Shown piece after piece: positions 35,119 through 47,400 of a DNA stretch of 64,000 bases. The notes beneath the pieces are model-generated. The model was not told where the DNA came from. It ran no database searches and worked only from the letters and a program-made list of their open reading frames with translations. Source of the DNA: Vicia villosa (lineage: Eukaryota; Streptophyta; Magnoliopsida; Fabales; Fabaceae); assembly GCF_029867415.1 (NCBI RefSeq), contig NC_081183.1:67530336-67594335 (forward strand), in the 5' to 3' direction. Position 1 is the stretch's first letter, and the number at the start of each line of letters is the position of its first letter. Position numbers and translations under genes: made by a program.

Positions 35119-35910
35119 TCAAAAAGTACGAATCTCTGAACTGTCCAAGTTCATGTACCATTTGAGTGCAGCACCAGTCAGGCTGTCTTGAAAATAATGA
35201 ATGAGCAATTGTTGACTATCAGTCTGAGTTGACATCCTTCGAGCGTACATCACGAGGTGACTTTGTGGGCATGAATTCCCTTTGTACTTCTCGAACTCTG
35301 GTACTTTGAATTTGTGAGGAATCTTAACATTTGGAACCAGACAGAGGTCTACAGCATTCTTTCCAAATATATCTTGTCCTCGGAGAGTCTTGAGTTCCTT
35401 CTGCATTCGCAGAAACTGTTCCTGGAACTCGTCCAATCTTTCATACACGCCAGCGTCCCCACTTGGAGCGTGATGATATACTTGTCCACCTGGTGGAGGA
35501 AAAGTATGCACAAATGGTCGTGGAGAAGCCATGACAGCAGATCTTGGGATCTCAGCGTTCTGTTGTGTGAAACCCATTGCCGTTGCTCTTGGAACTTCAA
35601 TTTCCAGAGGTCTGTAACCCTCTGGTGGATGCATATCCATTGTAGCTCTTGGAACTTCAGAAACTGGGGGTATGTACCCGTCTGGAATAAAGTTATACGG
35701 CATGCCCCAAGGTCGGTTGGGCGGCATGGTATACTGAGGAATAGGAGTAGAAACAATCTCGAAAACCACAGTCCTTTGTGGTTCTTCTGGCGTTGGTTGA
35801 TTCTGCGCAACCACCAGGGCTTCTACCATACTATTGAGCCTTTCAACAACATCCTTGAGAGTAGTAACCTCTTCTCTAAGTTCTCCATTCTCTTGTTCAA
35901 AGTATTCCAT
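35119..35910 (-). pseudogene. gag: Gag, N-terminal half, element C
   Basis: 263 residues from the Met at 35910: a coiled coil (1-40), a Pro-rich linker, and the first half of the capsid domain ('LVPNVKIPHKFKVPEFEKYKG', 'IHYFQDSLTGAALKWYMNLD'), closely parallel to element A's Gag. It is ended by an in-frame TGA (35119-35121) in the middle of the capsid domain, while the reading frame carries on beyond. Confidence 0.92.
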
Positions 35911-36202
35911 TCTTTTCTTGCGACTTGAACGAGCGTTGTATGAATGAGACAGCTTGAATGCCTTTGTTCACCTCCTTCTCCTCCTCTCTTTCTGGAGAAA
36001 GGAAAGTGACGATTAGATCCGCGGCAATTCTCGTGTCAGTACGTACGACTAAAGCGATGCATGATGTGCAATTAAGTTAATATTTTTCAAGGAAACACCA
36101 TAATTACGTTTATGAAACATCAAACTTTTATTAATTAAGCAAAAACGCCGTTTTTTACACATTTTGAAAAAGGGAAATACAGAGAAACAGAGAGAAAGAA
36201 CT
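35911..36202 (-). other. ORF1-gag spacer, element C
   Basis: About 290 bases without a usable frame between ORF1 and gag; A/T-rich in its middle. How gag would be translated downstream of ORF1 is not evident. Confidence 0.6.
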
Positions 36203-37690
36203 CTAAGACTTTGACAAAGAGCCGACTTCACGTTCTAACATCTTCTTCTGTTTCTTGAGCTGAGCGTTCTCTGACGTGAGCTGATCGATGATCCAGGAAG
36301 CAGGAGGGATATGATGAGAAAGTGACGATTGTGTCACTTGTCGATTGAGTACTTCAAGTAACTCATCCTTCCTTCTTAGGATGTTCTGAATCTCAACACT
36401 TTCCGTGTTGACGATTTGATACTTGTTTCTCCAAGCATTCCTTTCTTGGCATACCTTGTTTAATGCTTCTTGCGGTTTTTCAACATCGGTGGAGAAAAGG
36501 AATATTGGTTCCCTTAGGGGAATAAGTTCTTGATGTTGATATGGCATCTTGAGCTTGAATGCTCTGACGCGTACTCATTGAAGGTAGGGATCCAGGGAGA
36601 TGCAAAGATGTTTTCCTAACAACCTTCTCCCTTTTGTGTGAACAAGATGCCAGACTTGGATAATTTCCTTCTTCAACATGTTACCATGATCGTCGATATT
36701 CTTGAAGAACAGACCCTCGAATTGAATACTACTTGGTATGTTTTTCATGGGATAGCCGTATTGATGACGGGCTAAAGCTGGATTATAACTGATTCCTCCC
36801 TTAGTTCCTATAAGGGGTACGTTGGGATAACTTCCACAACTGAAGATGATCTTGGTTTCGTCGTTGTCAGGACTACACCAATCAATGTCCGAGTGAGTGA
36901 GGGACATGATTTTCTGTGACCAGTAAAGGCAATCCCTCATATTCCAGAAAGTGCTAGACTTTGGTAGGTGCGAGACGAACCATTCGTATAACAACAGTAC
37001 GCAATATGTGATTAATCCTCCTCGCTGCAGGTTTCTTGAATGCACAGAGTGATAAGCATCCGCAAGCAAGGTAGGAACTAGATTTCCAATCAGGAAGATC
37101 TTAATTGCGTTGATGTCGACGAAATCGTTAAGGTTAGGGAACAAGAACAATCCGTAGATAAGCAAAGCCAAGACTTCCTCAAAAGCACTCATATCTTAGA
37201 TGCTGATGAAGTACCGAGCTTGATCAAACAGGAGCTTGGAGGGTAATCCTTGAATTCCTCCTTTACTCACCATATGAGTTCTGATGTCGACTACGTTCAA
37301 AGGAGTAGTTGCTGCAATGATAATGTCGTCAGGATTCTTTTCCAAACTGGAGTACGGATCTTGCGCGTACACGGGTATTCCAATCAGACGAGAGTACTCC
37401 TCTAACGTAGGCATGAGTTGATAATCTGGAAAGGTGAAGCAGTGATACGTTGGATCGTAAAACTGTACCAAAGTGGGAAGGATCCCATCCACAATGTTAG
37501 TGCTGAGAAGAGGCAGAAGTTTTCCATACTTCTCCTTGAAAGCCTGGGGGTTGACCACCAGTTTTCCGAGCTTTTCCAATTCCTCTATCTTAGGAATCTT
37601 GAAGGTGTATTTCCTAGCTCTCTTTCTTCCGTAATCCATGGTATAGATCCTTAAGTCCTTTCTCCATTTCTCTCTTTCTATGAAGTTCAA
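36203..37690 (-). pseudogene. Ogre ORF1 (plant-mobile-domain-like), element C
   Basis: The extra gene upstream of gag that marks Ogre; its role is not known. One frame of about 495 codons runs from the Met at 37690 to TAG 36203, broken only by two in-frame stops: TAA 37196-37198 and TGA 36575-36577. The N-terminal part has 'VDGILPTLVQFYDPTYHCFTF' and 'LMPTLEEYSRLIGIP', reminiscent of plant-mobile-domain / DUF7745-type proteins. The middle (37192-36578) is hydrophobic at first, then continues the same globular domain ('LLYEWFVSHLPKSS'). The last about 115 residues form a coiled coil ('ERNAWRNKYQIVNTESVEIQ', 'LKKQKKMLEREVGSL'). The domain match is from memory. Confidence 0.8.
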
Positions 37691-38426
37691 AACGTTCGTT
37701 ATTTAGTTTCCTTGAAAAACGACTCGAAAAAGACTCTTTTGTTTTTAGTTATTATGATGAATGCATGAATGTATGAATGCACACACAAGAGTTTTTAAAC
37801 AAACATGGCGTAGAAGGGTATAGTGGTCATGGAGTCACAACGCAAACCTCGCCCCAGGGTAAACTATGGATAAGGATTTTTGTACCTGTAGAACGGGTTC
37901 TAGGGATCTCAGAGTTTTTGCTCAACCTTAAAGATACGTTGACTGGTATTTATAAGAGAGTTTTCTCTGAGTGTATTATCTGCGTGACAATTACTTTCGT
38001 AATCACCGCTCTACGTCCTAAAAAGGCTTTAAGTGGGGTTAATGTGTTTCTAGGTCCTCCTGGTACAAATCAGTCCCGGAATGCATTGGCGCAGTTAATC
38101 ACAACCAGCTAGGCAAATCCCAAGAGTAGATTTGGGAACCAAGATTAGAGGGCCTTCACCGAGAAGACATCCTCCATCCTATCTTATGTTGCACTCAAAT
38201 CCAGGTATAGGATTTCTCACCACAAGGGGGAATCAAGCCCTTTCCCGATACAGAACATATAAATATAAACAAGTATATATGCAGCAAACACATGAAATGA
38301 CACAGAGGTTAGGCAGGACCTCTCTTGTTTGAGGGGGAATTTGGCATCCCTAATTCCTCATTGGGGCTGGACCAGCACAGGTCAACCATTGGTTTGGATG
38401 AAAAACCAAGGTTTTTAACACTTATA
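37691..38426 (-). other. 5' leader of element C
   Basis: Untranslated sequence between PBS and ORF1. Short frames are on the opposite strand and featureless. Phrases such as 'gctggaccagcacaggtc' (38366-38383) also occur at about 11774-11791 in element A just inside the PBS, so this end of the leader is shared. Confidence 0.7.
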
Positions 38427-38444
38427 TCCCCAGCAGAGTCACCA
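38427..38444 (-). other. Primer-binding site of element C
   Basis: TGGTGACTCTGCTGGGGA in sense, one base different from the PBS of A and B (C to T at position 4), 6 nt inside the 5' LTR. Confidence 0.88.
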
Positions 38445-39359
38445 TTTTTCTGTGGTGGTCGTTTTCTTTACCTCCCCGTTTCACTTGGGAGGACGGCACG
38501 CTAGACCCTTCACGCTAAATTTGGAAGGAGAATGCGCCTGGGGCGGGATGAATTTTGTTTCAGTTCTTCCTACGATATCACACGAACTTTTTAATTATCC
38601 TAACGAGTAGGAAAGGGGAAAAAGATCTCAAATAAACCCTAGGAGTTTGCTAAGTGTGGGGATTCACCTAGACTAGAAATTATGGAGTCCGGGAGGTCGG
38701 TTATACATAGGGAAGAGTTTAAGCATCCTACATATTCGTAGTACTCTACGGGAACCTTCTCTGTGTCTATGTGTTTGTGTTTGTTGCTGATGATTGGGAA
38801 AGTTTCTCCTTCGTGTTAAGAGAAGGAATTTTGAATTTGATTTTGAAAAGACAGACAGCCAAACTGTTTTTGGTATTTTGTTAGCTCGTTGAGATTCCTT
38901 GTGAACCTCATGCCTACATATCCCTAATGGAAGTCAGAGCTTAATGTAGTTCGGGGAACTAATTAGGCATTGCTTGAAGCTCAAGGTTGAAGCTTTAAAT
39001 TAAATCTCTGTTTACAATAAAGAGACATGAAATCATCTTTACAGAGAGGTATTTCTACTATTCCACCACAAACATTTTTAAAGTGACAGAAAAGCTAAAA
39101 AAATGTTTCATTATGAGGGGGAGCCTACTTGGTTGATCAAGTATGACAGCCAACATGCCTCTTGAATGAAAGATTCTCAACCAAATTAGGGAAAGTTGTA
39201 CAAGTCTGGGTTGTGTGCCAGAGCAATGCCTTTCACGAGTCCTAAATGGGAGAATGTTTGAAATGATTGTTTGTTTGAAATGATTGTTTGAAATGATTGT
39301 TTGTTTATGGTGAGATAGGAGAAATACCTACCTATGAAGATGAGCTATGTCTATCTATT

Positions 39360-40300
39360 GTTTGAAAGATTTGATTTTTAGCTGGCTTGTATGAGGCCCA
39401 AGATTGAGGCTTTTGATTGATTTATTGACTCTGGGAGATAACTCCACTGGGGATGGATTTAAACTAAAGAGTTTTTGTGTTCTGTACAAAGCCCAGAATT
39501 GAGGCTGACTCTAGCTAGAGAGTATTTATTTAATGGATTTTATTTGGTGTTCTGTACAAAGCCCAGAATTGTGGCTGACTCTACTTAGGGAGACTCTATT
39601 TTGTGCCTTGTATGAAGCCCAAGGTTGTGGTTGACTCTTAACTGGGGAAGTCATTATTTCATGCCTTGTATGAGGTTCAAGGTTGAGGCTGACTCTTTGG
39701 GGAGTTTTACTCTGCTGGAGGATTTATCTATTAAAAGACTGATTTTTTGGAGGCTAACCCTTTCCAAGGATTTTGAATGATAGCAGAAATATTATCTAAT
39801 TGATACTTCTTGTTTAAAGCCCAAGATTAAGGCTGACACTGACCAAGGATAGGCAAATATAGATCCTAAACTCTGCTAAGGAAAATTGATGAAGATAAGG
39901 GTGACAGAGACTGTCCATGTCTCTCATTCCAAAAGGCGTACTCAATGTGAAATTGAGACAATCTTAGCTTATTTAAAGTCTGGTTTAGAGAGAGGAAGAA
40001 ACTCACCAGGATAGGCTAAAAGGTGACTAAAGACCTGTTCCTATGTTTATAAGAAACCTGATGGGTCCTTGTATACAAGCTCAAGAGGAAGCTCGAAATG
40101 CTTTTAAGAAGCCTGTGGGTCCTTGTATAAAGCCCAAGAGGAGGCTAATCGAGGGTCATCGAGGGTCCTTGTTATAGCACAAGAGAAAGCTATGTGGTTT
40201 TTGAACTTATTTTGGCTTTAAGCAAATGGGTAAGAGGTTTCACCGGGAATAATTCCTCTTGGGTGGATGTATCCTATTTATGGGTTCTAAGGCTTTTTCA
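39360..40300 (-). repeat. Degenerate repeat with AGCC/GGCT stems in R-U5 of LTR C
   Basis: About nine imperfect units contain 'gta(c/t)aaagcccaaga..gaggctgac'. In most the arms AGCC and GGCT are complementary across about 9 bases. One unit near 40070 has AGCT with AGCT, and one near 40170 has TAGC with GCTA, so pairing is kept while sequence changes. The stems are only 4 bp. The region is downstream of the LTR TATA box in sense. Confidence 0.55.
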
Positions 40301-40403
40301 AGATGTTTCACCGGGAATAATTCATCTTGAGGGTTTGAACTAAAGATCTCTAATTAGGAAAGAGCCTTCACCGGGAAGACATTCTCAATCCTAGGCCATA
40401 GTC

Positions 40404-40408
<5 letters not shown>

Positions 40409-40497
<89 letters not shown>
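40409..40497. repeat. (AT)44 microsatellite
   Basis: About 88 bases of uninterrupted AT dinucleotide inside the 5' LTR of C. The matching part of the 3' LTR is not in the window. Confidence 0.95.
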
Positions 40498-40500
<3 letters not shown>

Positions 40501-43500
40501 TAACTGTCCTAAGGTTTACACTCAGACGTAGTTCTAATATATAAACAGTTCTATATTTGACAGTAATTTAAATAAAGACTGTAAATTTGAAAGCTATAAA
40601 GCCTAACCTAGATGGAGTGGAGGCCTTTGAAGATGTATGTACAAAGCCTTACCAGCAATTTTTTGTTGTTTTATTGATAACAGTTGAATATTTATAATAA
40701 ACAGTTAAAAGGTTTTTGAAAACAGAAGAAGTGAAGATGGAAAAAGGTCACATAGGTATCTAAAGAGTTTCACCGGGAATAATGCCCTTCAAATACCAGA
40801 AGAATGTTTTGAAAACAGGAAGGAGATTTTGTAAATACAGTTTTTGAAAACAAACTATGAAAAGAAAGAAGGTGTTGGGTCTTACACTCTAATAGAGGCC
40901 CAGTACTTTATAGTACTGGTTGACTGTTATGAAAACAGTTGAAAAAGATTAGAAATGATACAAGGTTTTGTTGTCTGAAAACCTGGATCGTCTGTTTAAT
41001 TTAGGTTTGAAAACAGTTTTGAAAATTGACAAAAGTCAACTTAATTAGGGTTTAGACAAAGTCTATACCTAATTAAGACCTACATGATTAGGGTTTTATC
41101 ACAAAAATATTTACAAGAGATTAGGTTTTGAAAATCAATAGAAAACTATATTTAAAGTATTTTAAAATACTTAAAAAAATATGTTATTTTAAACCTAAAA
41201 AATATATATAAAATAAATAATATTTTTGTGATTTTTTGGGTTATTCATAAAATAGATATGTTAAATGATAAGTGTGTGAAAAATCAAAAAGAAATGATTT
41301 AATTTGATTGGTTAATTTGTTGTGTGAAGTTGTAAAGAAAATGAAGAAGAAAAGTAGTAAAAAATTGGTTTTGGCCTCACCATGGTTTGAACCCACGCCC
41401 TTGTAATCAATTACTCAAAACAACACCACTGGGCCAACGCGCGCTTGGTGTCAAAGGAGTGACTCCATTGCAATACATGTGTTATTCAAATGCATAGAAC
41501 AAAAGAAGAAATAAAATCAAAAGGTCTGGGGCGAGGGGGATTCGAACCCCAGACCTTGGGCACGCGCAACACACAAACTCTCTTTACCACTGGGCTATAA
41601 CGATGTAGTCATTTATAAAACAACTTTCACTCAAAATAAAATAAACTCAGACCCTGGATTTGAATTTTTGCGCGCCACCACCATTGTCATCTTCAACCTC
41701 AAGCTTCCATGATTTTTGAAATTCTAACTCTCTCGTTTCTCAACCAAATTAGATGATATAAACATGAATTTTGCTCTAAATTTCCTCACGAATTCAGATA
41801 TGCAACTAAAATTTATTTATATTAACTATAACTATCTAATTTTCCAGAAAACGCGAAGAACACATAAAATCTAATTTTAAAATTAAATGATGGATACGAT
41901 GAGTAAATGAATGATGATAGAGGGTTTTTAATTCTCTGATTATGCTAAACAAACTGGTATCGAGATATATGAGAAAGAGTACTTGAATAAGTAGGTTAGA
42001 GTTTGAAAAAATACCTCTGAAAATGGAGGTCGTGAGGATGATGAGGAACACCTGGGCTTGTGTGAGTGATCCTAAAAGCTTCCTGGGGACTCAGTGATGC
42101 TAACTTAATACTTATTAAGACTTGAACCCCTCAGAATCGTCCAACCCGACTCCTTCAAATTGAGCTTCAAGTGAACATGGAGGTTGGTGAATTTGTAGTT
42201 ACAAATGTGCTGCAGGCATCTGAATAGCTTCACTACACCTCTAGGAACATGTTGATGTGCTTGAATTGGTTTGACACCTTCTGAATTCTTCTACAGACCT
42301 CCAATTGCTTAAGCTCTAAAGTGAGAGTGACTATGGTGTTACTCCACTTACAGAAGTGATCCAGGTGCTTGGATCACCTCTAATGAACCCCTTTGAGATG
42401 TTAGAATGCTTACTTCTCAAAGAAGAGCTCTGGTTTGAAGAAATCGATTCTTCTTGCCAAAGAACTTTAAAAAACCATAAGCATGAGGGAGAGAAAGAGA
42501 TAGCAAGAATTGGAGTTGCTTTGGTGTGAATTGTATGGAGGATAGCACTTATATTTATAGGCAAAGAGTTCTGTACAAATTGAGGGAGTGAGCTTGCTTA
42601 ATGAGAGAGTTTTGGTTTCTTGGCCATGAAGAAATTCAAAGAATCTCCAAAATGCAATGATGACCAAACCGAGCTAGCTCCCTATCCATTGATTCTATCT
42701 GATCTTGGGGAACATTTCTGATATGTAGAGGCTTTCTATTGGCTTAGGAGAAGATTCCAATTGATGAATCATTACTTACCATAAATTCTCAAAAGTAATG
42801 ATTACATAATCACATGTTCTTGCTTTTGGGAATCTTCTTCAATTCTTATGCCATGGTGAAAACGAATGCATGGTATGCTTGCAGATGTGTTATGGGCCGT
42901 GTAGCATCCATTAGTGAAGCCATATGCACAAAATTGCAAAGTTCCAAATTGTACATGACCTATAATTTCACTTCATGAGGCAAACTTTGAACAAGCATAA
43001 CTCCTAGCTCAAAATGAATTTGGAGAAGGTTGAGCACAATTTGGAAAGCCCTAAACATCTACTTCAATTCATTAGTTTGGGGTTTCTTCAGAATCATTTG
43101 GGAAATTTGTGAAAAATGGGCCTAAAGTTGGAAGAAAACTAGGTTAAAAACACTTAGAATTTTTCTGTTTTTATGACCTAAAACTTCAAAATTCACAAAT
43201 CTCTTAAATGATTGATTCCTTGAAAAAAGTTGTCTTGTAAGATGTTGTTTTATTTTTCAAGATCTACAACTTTCATTTTGGGAGATTTTTGAGTGTGTAA
43301 GCAAAATTTTGAGTTCCCAAAATACCCTCAAAAACCCTAATTCCTGACTTTTTGCTCCATGGTGAATTTTCTTGAATTTCTTTTGCCAAATGACTTTAAT
43401 AATCATATATTGATGATATTGATCTTAAAAAGTCATGTTTTGGCCAAAAATCCTAAAAGTCAAAGGTGATCTTGTATAGTTGACTTTTTCTAGATGAAGT

Positions 43501-44102
43501 GAAATCTTGGACTTTTGTGATGAATCAAACTCTCCTCCTCAAATGAATGATGTGAATGGATTATATTGAGGTAATAGAAGCTCTTGAGTCATGCTTTGAG
43601 TTTTGGATTCATGTCTTGATTAAAAGTCAACTATCTTGGTGAATTAGGTTAAAAACCTTAATTGTCGACCAGATGAAATTGATGACTGTAGACCTTGAAT
43701 TGATGTGTAATGCCTAATGGATATTGTCATATGAACTAATTGAAGATGATTGAAGCCTTTGAGTGATGCCTTGGGGCTTTCTAGGGTTTCCCAAATGTGA
43801 TACCTGATTTTAGTCCTTGATGGGCTCAAAACCCTAGACTGGTGAAGTAAGCAAACCTGAGTCCAGGTGATGGGTGTCTAATCAATCATTGGTGAATAAA
43901 AATGAAGTTCTTGAGTCCTATGATTGTATTGGAGACTAATCCTTCTATTGATTGATCCTTTGCCTGAGCTCTTTTGTTCCTGAGCACCCTCGACTAAGTA
44001 TCAGGGTAATAAATGACTGCTCTGAGCATTTGTTTTAACTTGATGAAAAGTTTGGAGGTGTGACATCTCAGGGGGGGGGGGGGTCAAAATTAGGGTATGA
44101 CA

Positions 44103-44465
44103 ACTGACACGATCAACCTTTAAAGATATAGCTCTATCATCACGAACGATGTAGACACAATCAACTGTCAAAGTCTAATTCAGTTACTACGAACGGTGCT
44201 GACACGACCAAGTCTCAAGGATCTAATCCATTTATTACGAATAGTAATGACACGATCAACATTTAACAACTACTTCCCAAACACTTCAGACATAGTCTAA
44301 GGTATGATTTGTACTAATACTCATCAGGATGGCATCTCTAAGCCCATCTCCCGATGGTACAAATTTTTGGGTACTCTAGTGTTCAATCCTCTTCCACCTT
44401 CAGATACCGATTGGCATACAAACCACTCTACATCTTCAGGTTTAAGAAAATTGAACATGGGCAGC
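44103..44465 (+). mobile_element. Element D, 3' untranslated remnant with tandem repeats
   Basis: Between the LTR of C and the LTR of D lie about 360 bases. They hold three to four imperfect units of 55-60 bp containing 'acgaa(c/t)(g/a)gt...gacac(g/a)a(t/c)c'. The last bases before the LTR are 'catgggcagc', a PPT-like end. This is read as the hypervariable 3' untranslated end of element D on the plus strand, cut by the insertion of C. Confidence 0.6.
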
Positions 44466-47400
44466 TGTCATACCCCAAAACCTGCCCATCATATTTCTCT
44501 TAATTCAAACTCATATTAAGGTTCAAGGCTCAAAGACATACCCTCCTAAACAATGGTTCAAAGAATTAGGTTTTTGTTTTTCTGAAGAAAATCAATGGAT
44601 CAAAGGCTCCAATGCATTTCATATGGCTTATGATGTTTCAAACTATCTCCATGACAAAATTCAGGTTCTAATTCAAAGGATTGACCACTCAATTGCTCAA
44701 AAAGTCAACAGTCGACTAGTTTGACCTAAAAGTCAACTGTGGTCAAAATACAGTCAAAACTCCTGATTGTTTTGTCAACAACCTTATTTTGAAGCATCAT
44801 TCACCATTTGATCAAGGATTGATCATGGTTCATCAACAAAAGATCAAAAATCAACAAATTCAAGAGTTTCTAAATTAGGGTTTCATAGAAGAAAGTCAAA
44901 TGAACTTTGACCAGCCATAACTCCTACATGGAACATCATAAATTTCCCATACAAAGCTCAATTTGAAGGAAATTTAATTCCCTACAATTTTGTCTCTCAC
45001 AAGCCAAGTCTAAAAATGCTTCATTTGAGAGATTGGGATCAAAAGATTATAGGTCCTTTTTGAAAGTCAACCAAAAGTAGTTTTTTGTCAAAGCCAATAT
45101 CATCAAGATAAATTATTCAAATGGAAAAAAGCTCCCAAAGTGGCTTGTAGAGGACATCTTGAGGTTTCCAAAAAGTCCTAGAACTCCTCCATATCTTAAA
45201 AATTGGGGGAGATATGCCTTGTCAAAGTTGGACAATTTTAAAGGGAAAAATGTGAAAGAAAGGGCCCCAAAATGGATTTCTTTGCAAACAGGCCCAATCT
45301 TTTTTGATTCAATCTTGTTCCCCAAGTCATCAAAGATACTCAATCTCAAAGCCACGAAAATATGATGGATATTTGATTTTATTTGAATTTTATTTCATTA
45401 AAATCATGGATTTAATCAATATTTGGAAGAAAAATTGAAAAGATTTGATTTTTTCTTAACTTAAATCATAATCAATCATCATTTAACTCATATTGCCAAT
45501 CAAATTTCGTGCACATTTAACTTGGATTGATTAAATCAAATATTGGCTTAAATTAGAAACATATTTCAATCATATTTTGGCCAAAATGCAAATAAAGGAT
45601 TCATCAAGATTCTTCACAAATTGGTTGACCTAAATTCATCTCCTATAAATATATGACACAACCAAACCCTTAGGGGAGTTTTTGGAGTATCTAAGAACCC
45701 TAGCCTGAGTACAAAAATTCAAGGAAAAATTGAAATTCGTTCTTGGCAATCGAGATTGATTCAAAGAGTTTCAAAGGTCCAAATACATTCCTAGAGCATC
45801 ACTGAACGTGTATCAATCCTTACCAAGCCTCGAAGCCTCAAGAAACACGCTCACAGACCCCTACGGTTTGCATTTTTTTCTCTCTTCGATTTCAACAATT
45901 AATGCATCATTCACATGTTTTGATTGCATATATCTGTTTGTATTGATGTATTGAATGAATCTGGAAGCGTAATTTTGTTTTCGTACCGGTATGGGGAGGA
46001 TACCATTGTTAGGGTTAGAGCTCTCATTTTAGGGTTTTCTATTCTGAGTAAAATCAGGTAAAATTATGAGGCCTATTGCATCTGTGAAGGTTGGACGAAC
46101 ATGTTGGCGTATTCGTGATGAATTTATTATGCTTGTATGAGATTTTTGTTGTTGCAGGTGGATTAGCTATGAACGCCACCATAGTTAAGTCGTAGCAAAA
46201 TCGTAGGTTGATTTGCAGGCTTCGTAAGGAAGACAAAGACGTGGCTGGTCGTTATTGGGTTATTTGAATTGCGTGCTTGTTTTTGAAGCATTAAATAATT
46301 CTTGTTATATTATTAGTTGGATGCGTCATATAAACAGGCAGCGTAATTAGCACAGTTGGTAACTCAAGGATCCTATTCACCCAAGGGGCGCCGGTTCGAT
46401 ACATGGCTTCCCATATATTTTTTTATTGAATTAACATGTTTCCAGATCCCACGCGCACTAGCTAAAGAAGACTACGGTACACCCTCATATCAAGGCCTTA
46501 GGATCACACCAGAGTTGGATCCAACGCCCACAGGCTTGCAGATCTACCATGGGATCTCAATGGACTACCATACAGGATCAGCTAAGTCCTTTTTTCTAAA
46601 TTTTTATATTTTATTTATTTATTTAATTATATAAATGTTTTTTTCTATTTCTTTTTACCCTTTTTATTATTTTAGTTATTTATTTACTTATATTTTATAA
46701 TTTATTTTTTATATAGATAATTTCATAGTTGTTTATATTTTATCGAGATTCGATTTTTATCATTCTATTTAAGAATATTGTTATTAAAATACTCATTAGG
46801 GTTAGACATTTTGATTGAAATTTTATTTTTGCCAATAATTAATTAATTTGTTTTTTTATTTATTTATTCTATTAATCATAGTTAACTTGTGCCCTAATCA
46901 GGGTTTACAAGGTTTGTCGCCTGATCAGTCATACACTAAAAATCTTTCTTTTTTTTCTTTGTGCAATTTTTACAGGATTACCATCAGGGCTCTCCCGACT
47001 ACGCGCCATATCAGATCAAAAAAGCTAAGTCTCTGATTTTATTATTTAAATATCATTTTATTTTGCCTCTTTTGATTAAAATAGGGTTAGCTTCAATCGC
47101 CAATGAATTGGTAATGAACTCACCCTTTGTTTATTCTTCCTTTGCCAATTTTCAGGGTTAACCAACCGGTCAAAGCTCGAACCTTCGGTAACCCTAAAAC
47201 TCATTCTGTTTTTAATTGCTTCTTTTAATTATTACTTATGTCAAACTTATTGCTCTATTGGGATTTGTTTATTGCTTTTTCTCCCCTTCCCCATGGTTTA
47301 TTATGTAACTGCTCCTGGGTGTATTGTGTGGCCTTGAAGGCACTTAACACTGTCATATATATTATTATTGCGTGGTTAGTAATTTAGGGCGTGAAAACTC

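Larger units (their letters stand above)
22014..44102 (-). mobile_element. Element C: Ogre (Ty3/gypsy, Tat lineage), degenerate
   Basis: Sense order: 5' LTR 38451-44102, PBS 38427-38444, ORF1 37690-36203, gag 35910-34354, protease 34429-32507, PR-RT spacer 32506-31327, RT 31326-30151, RNase H 30292-29969, archaeal RNase H and integrase 29968-27941, 3' untranslated region with tandem repeats 27940-25461, PPT, and 3' LTR 25460-22014. The 3' LTR is cut by element B at 22013/22014; the missing 2.2 kb should lie beyond B, left of the window. With a full LTR the element would be about 24 kb, as usual for Ogre. Coding regions carry at least six premature stops and two frameshifts. Confidence 0.93.
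38451..44102 (-). repeat. 5' LTR of element C
   Basis: A full 5652-bp LTR, bounded by TG (38451) and CA (44102) on the plus strand. Its sense-upstream part pairs with 22014-25460. The sense-downstream part (38451-40647) is present only here. It holds the TATA box 42552-42559, tRNA-like modules 41374-41609, a (AT)n run 40409-40497, and an imperfect repeat with small stems at 39360-40300. Confidence 0.93.
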
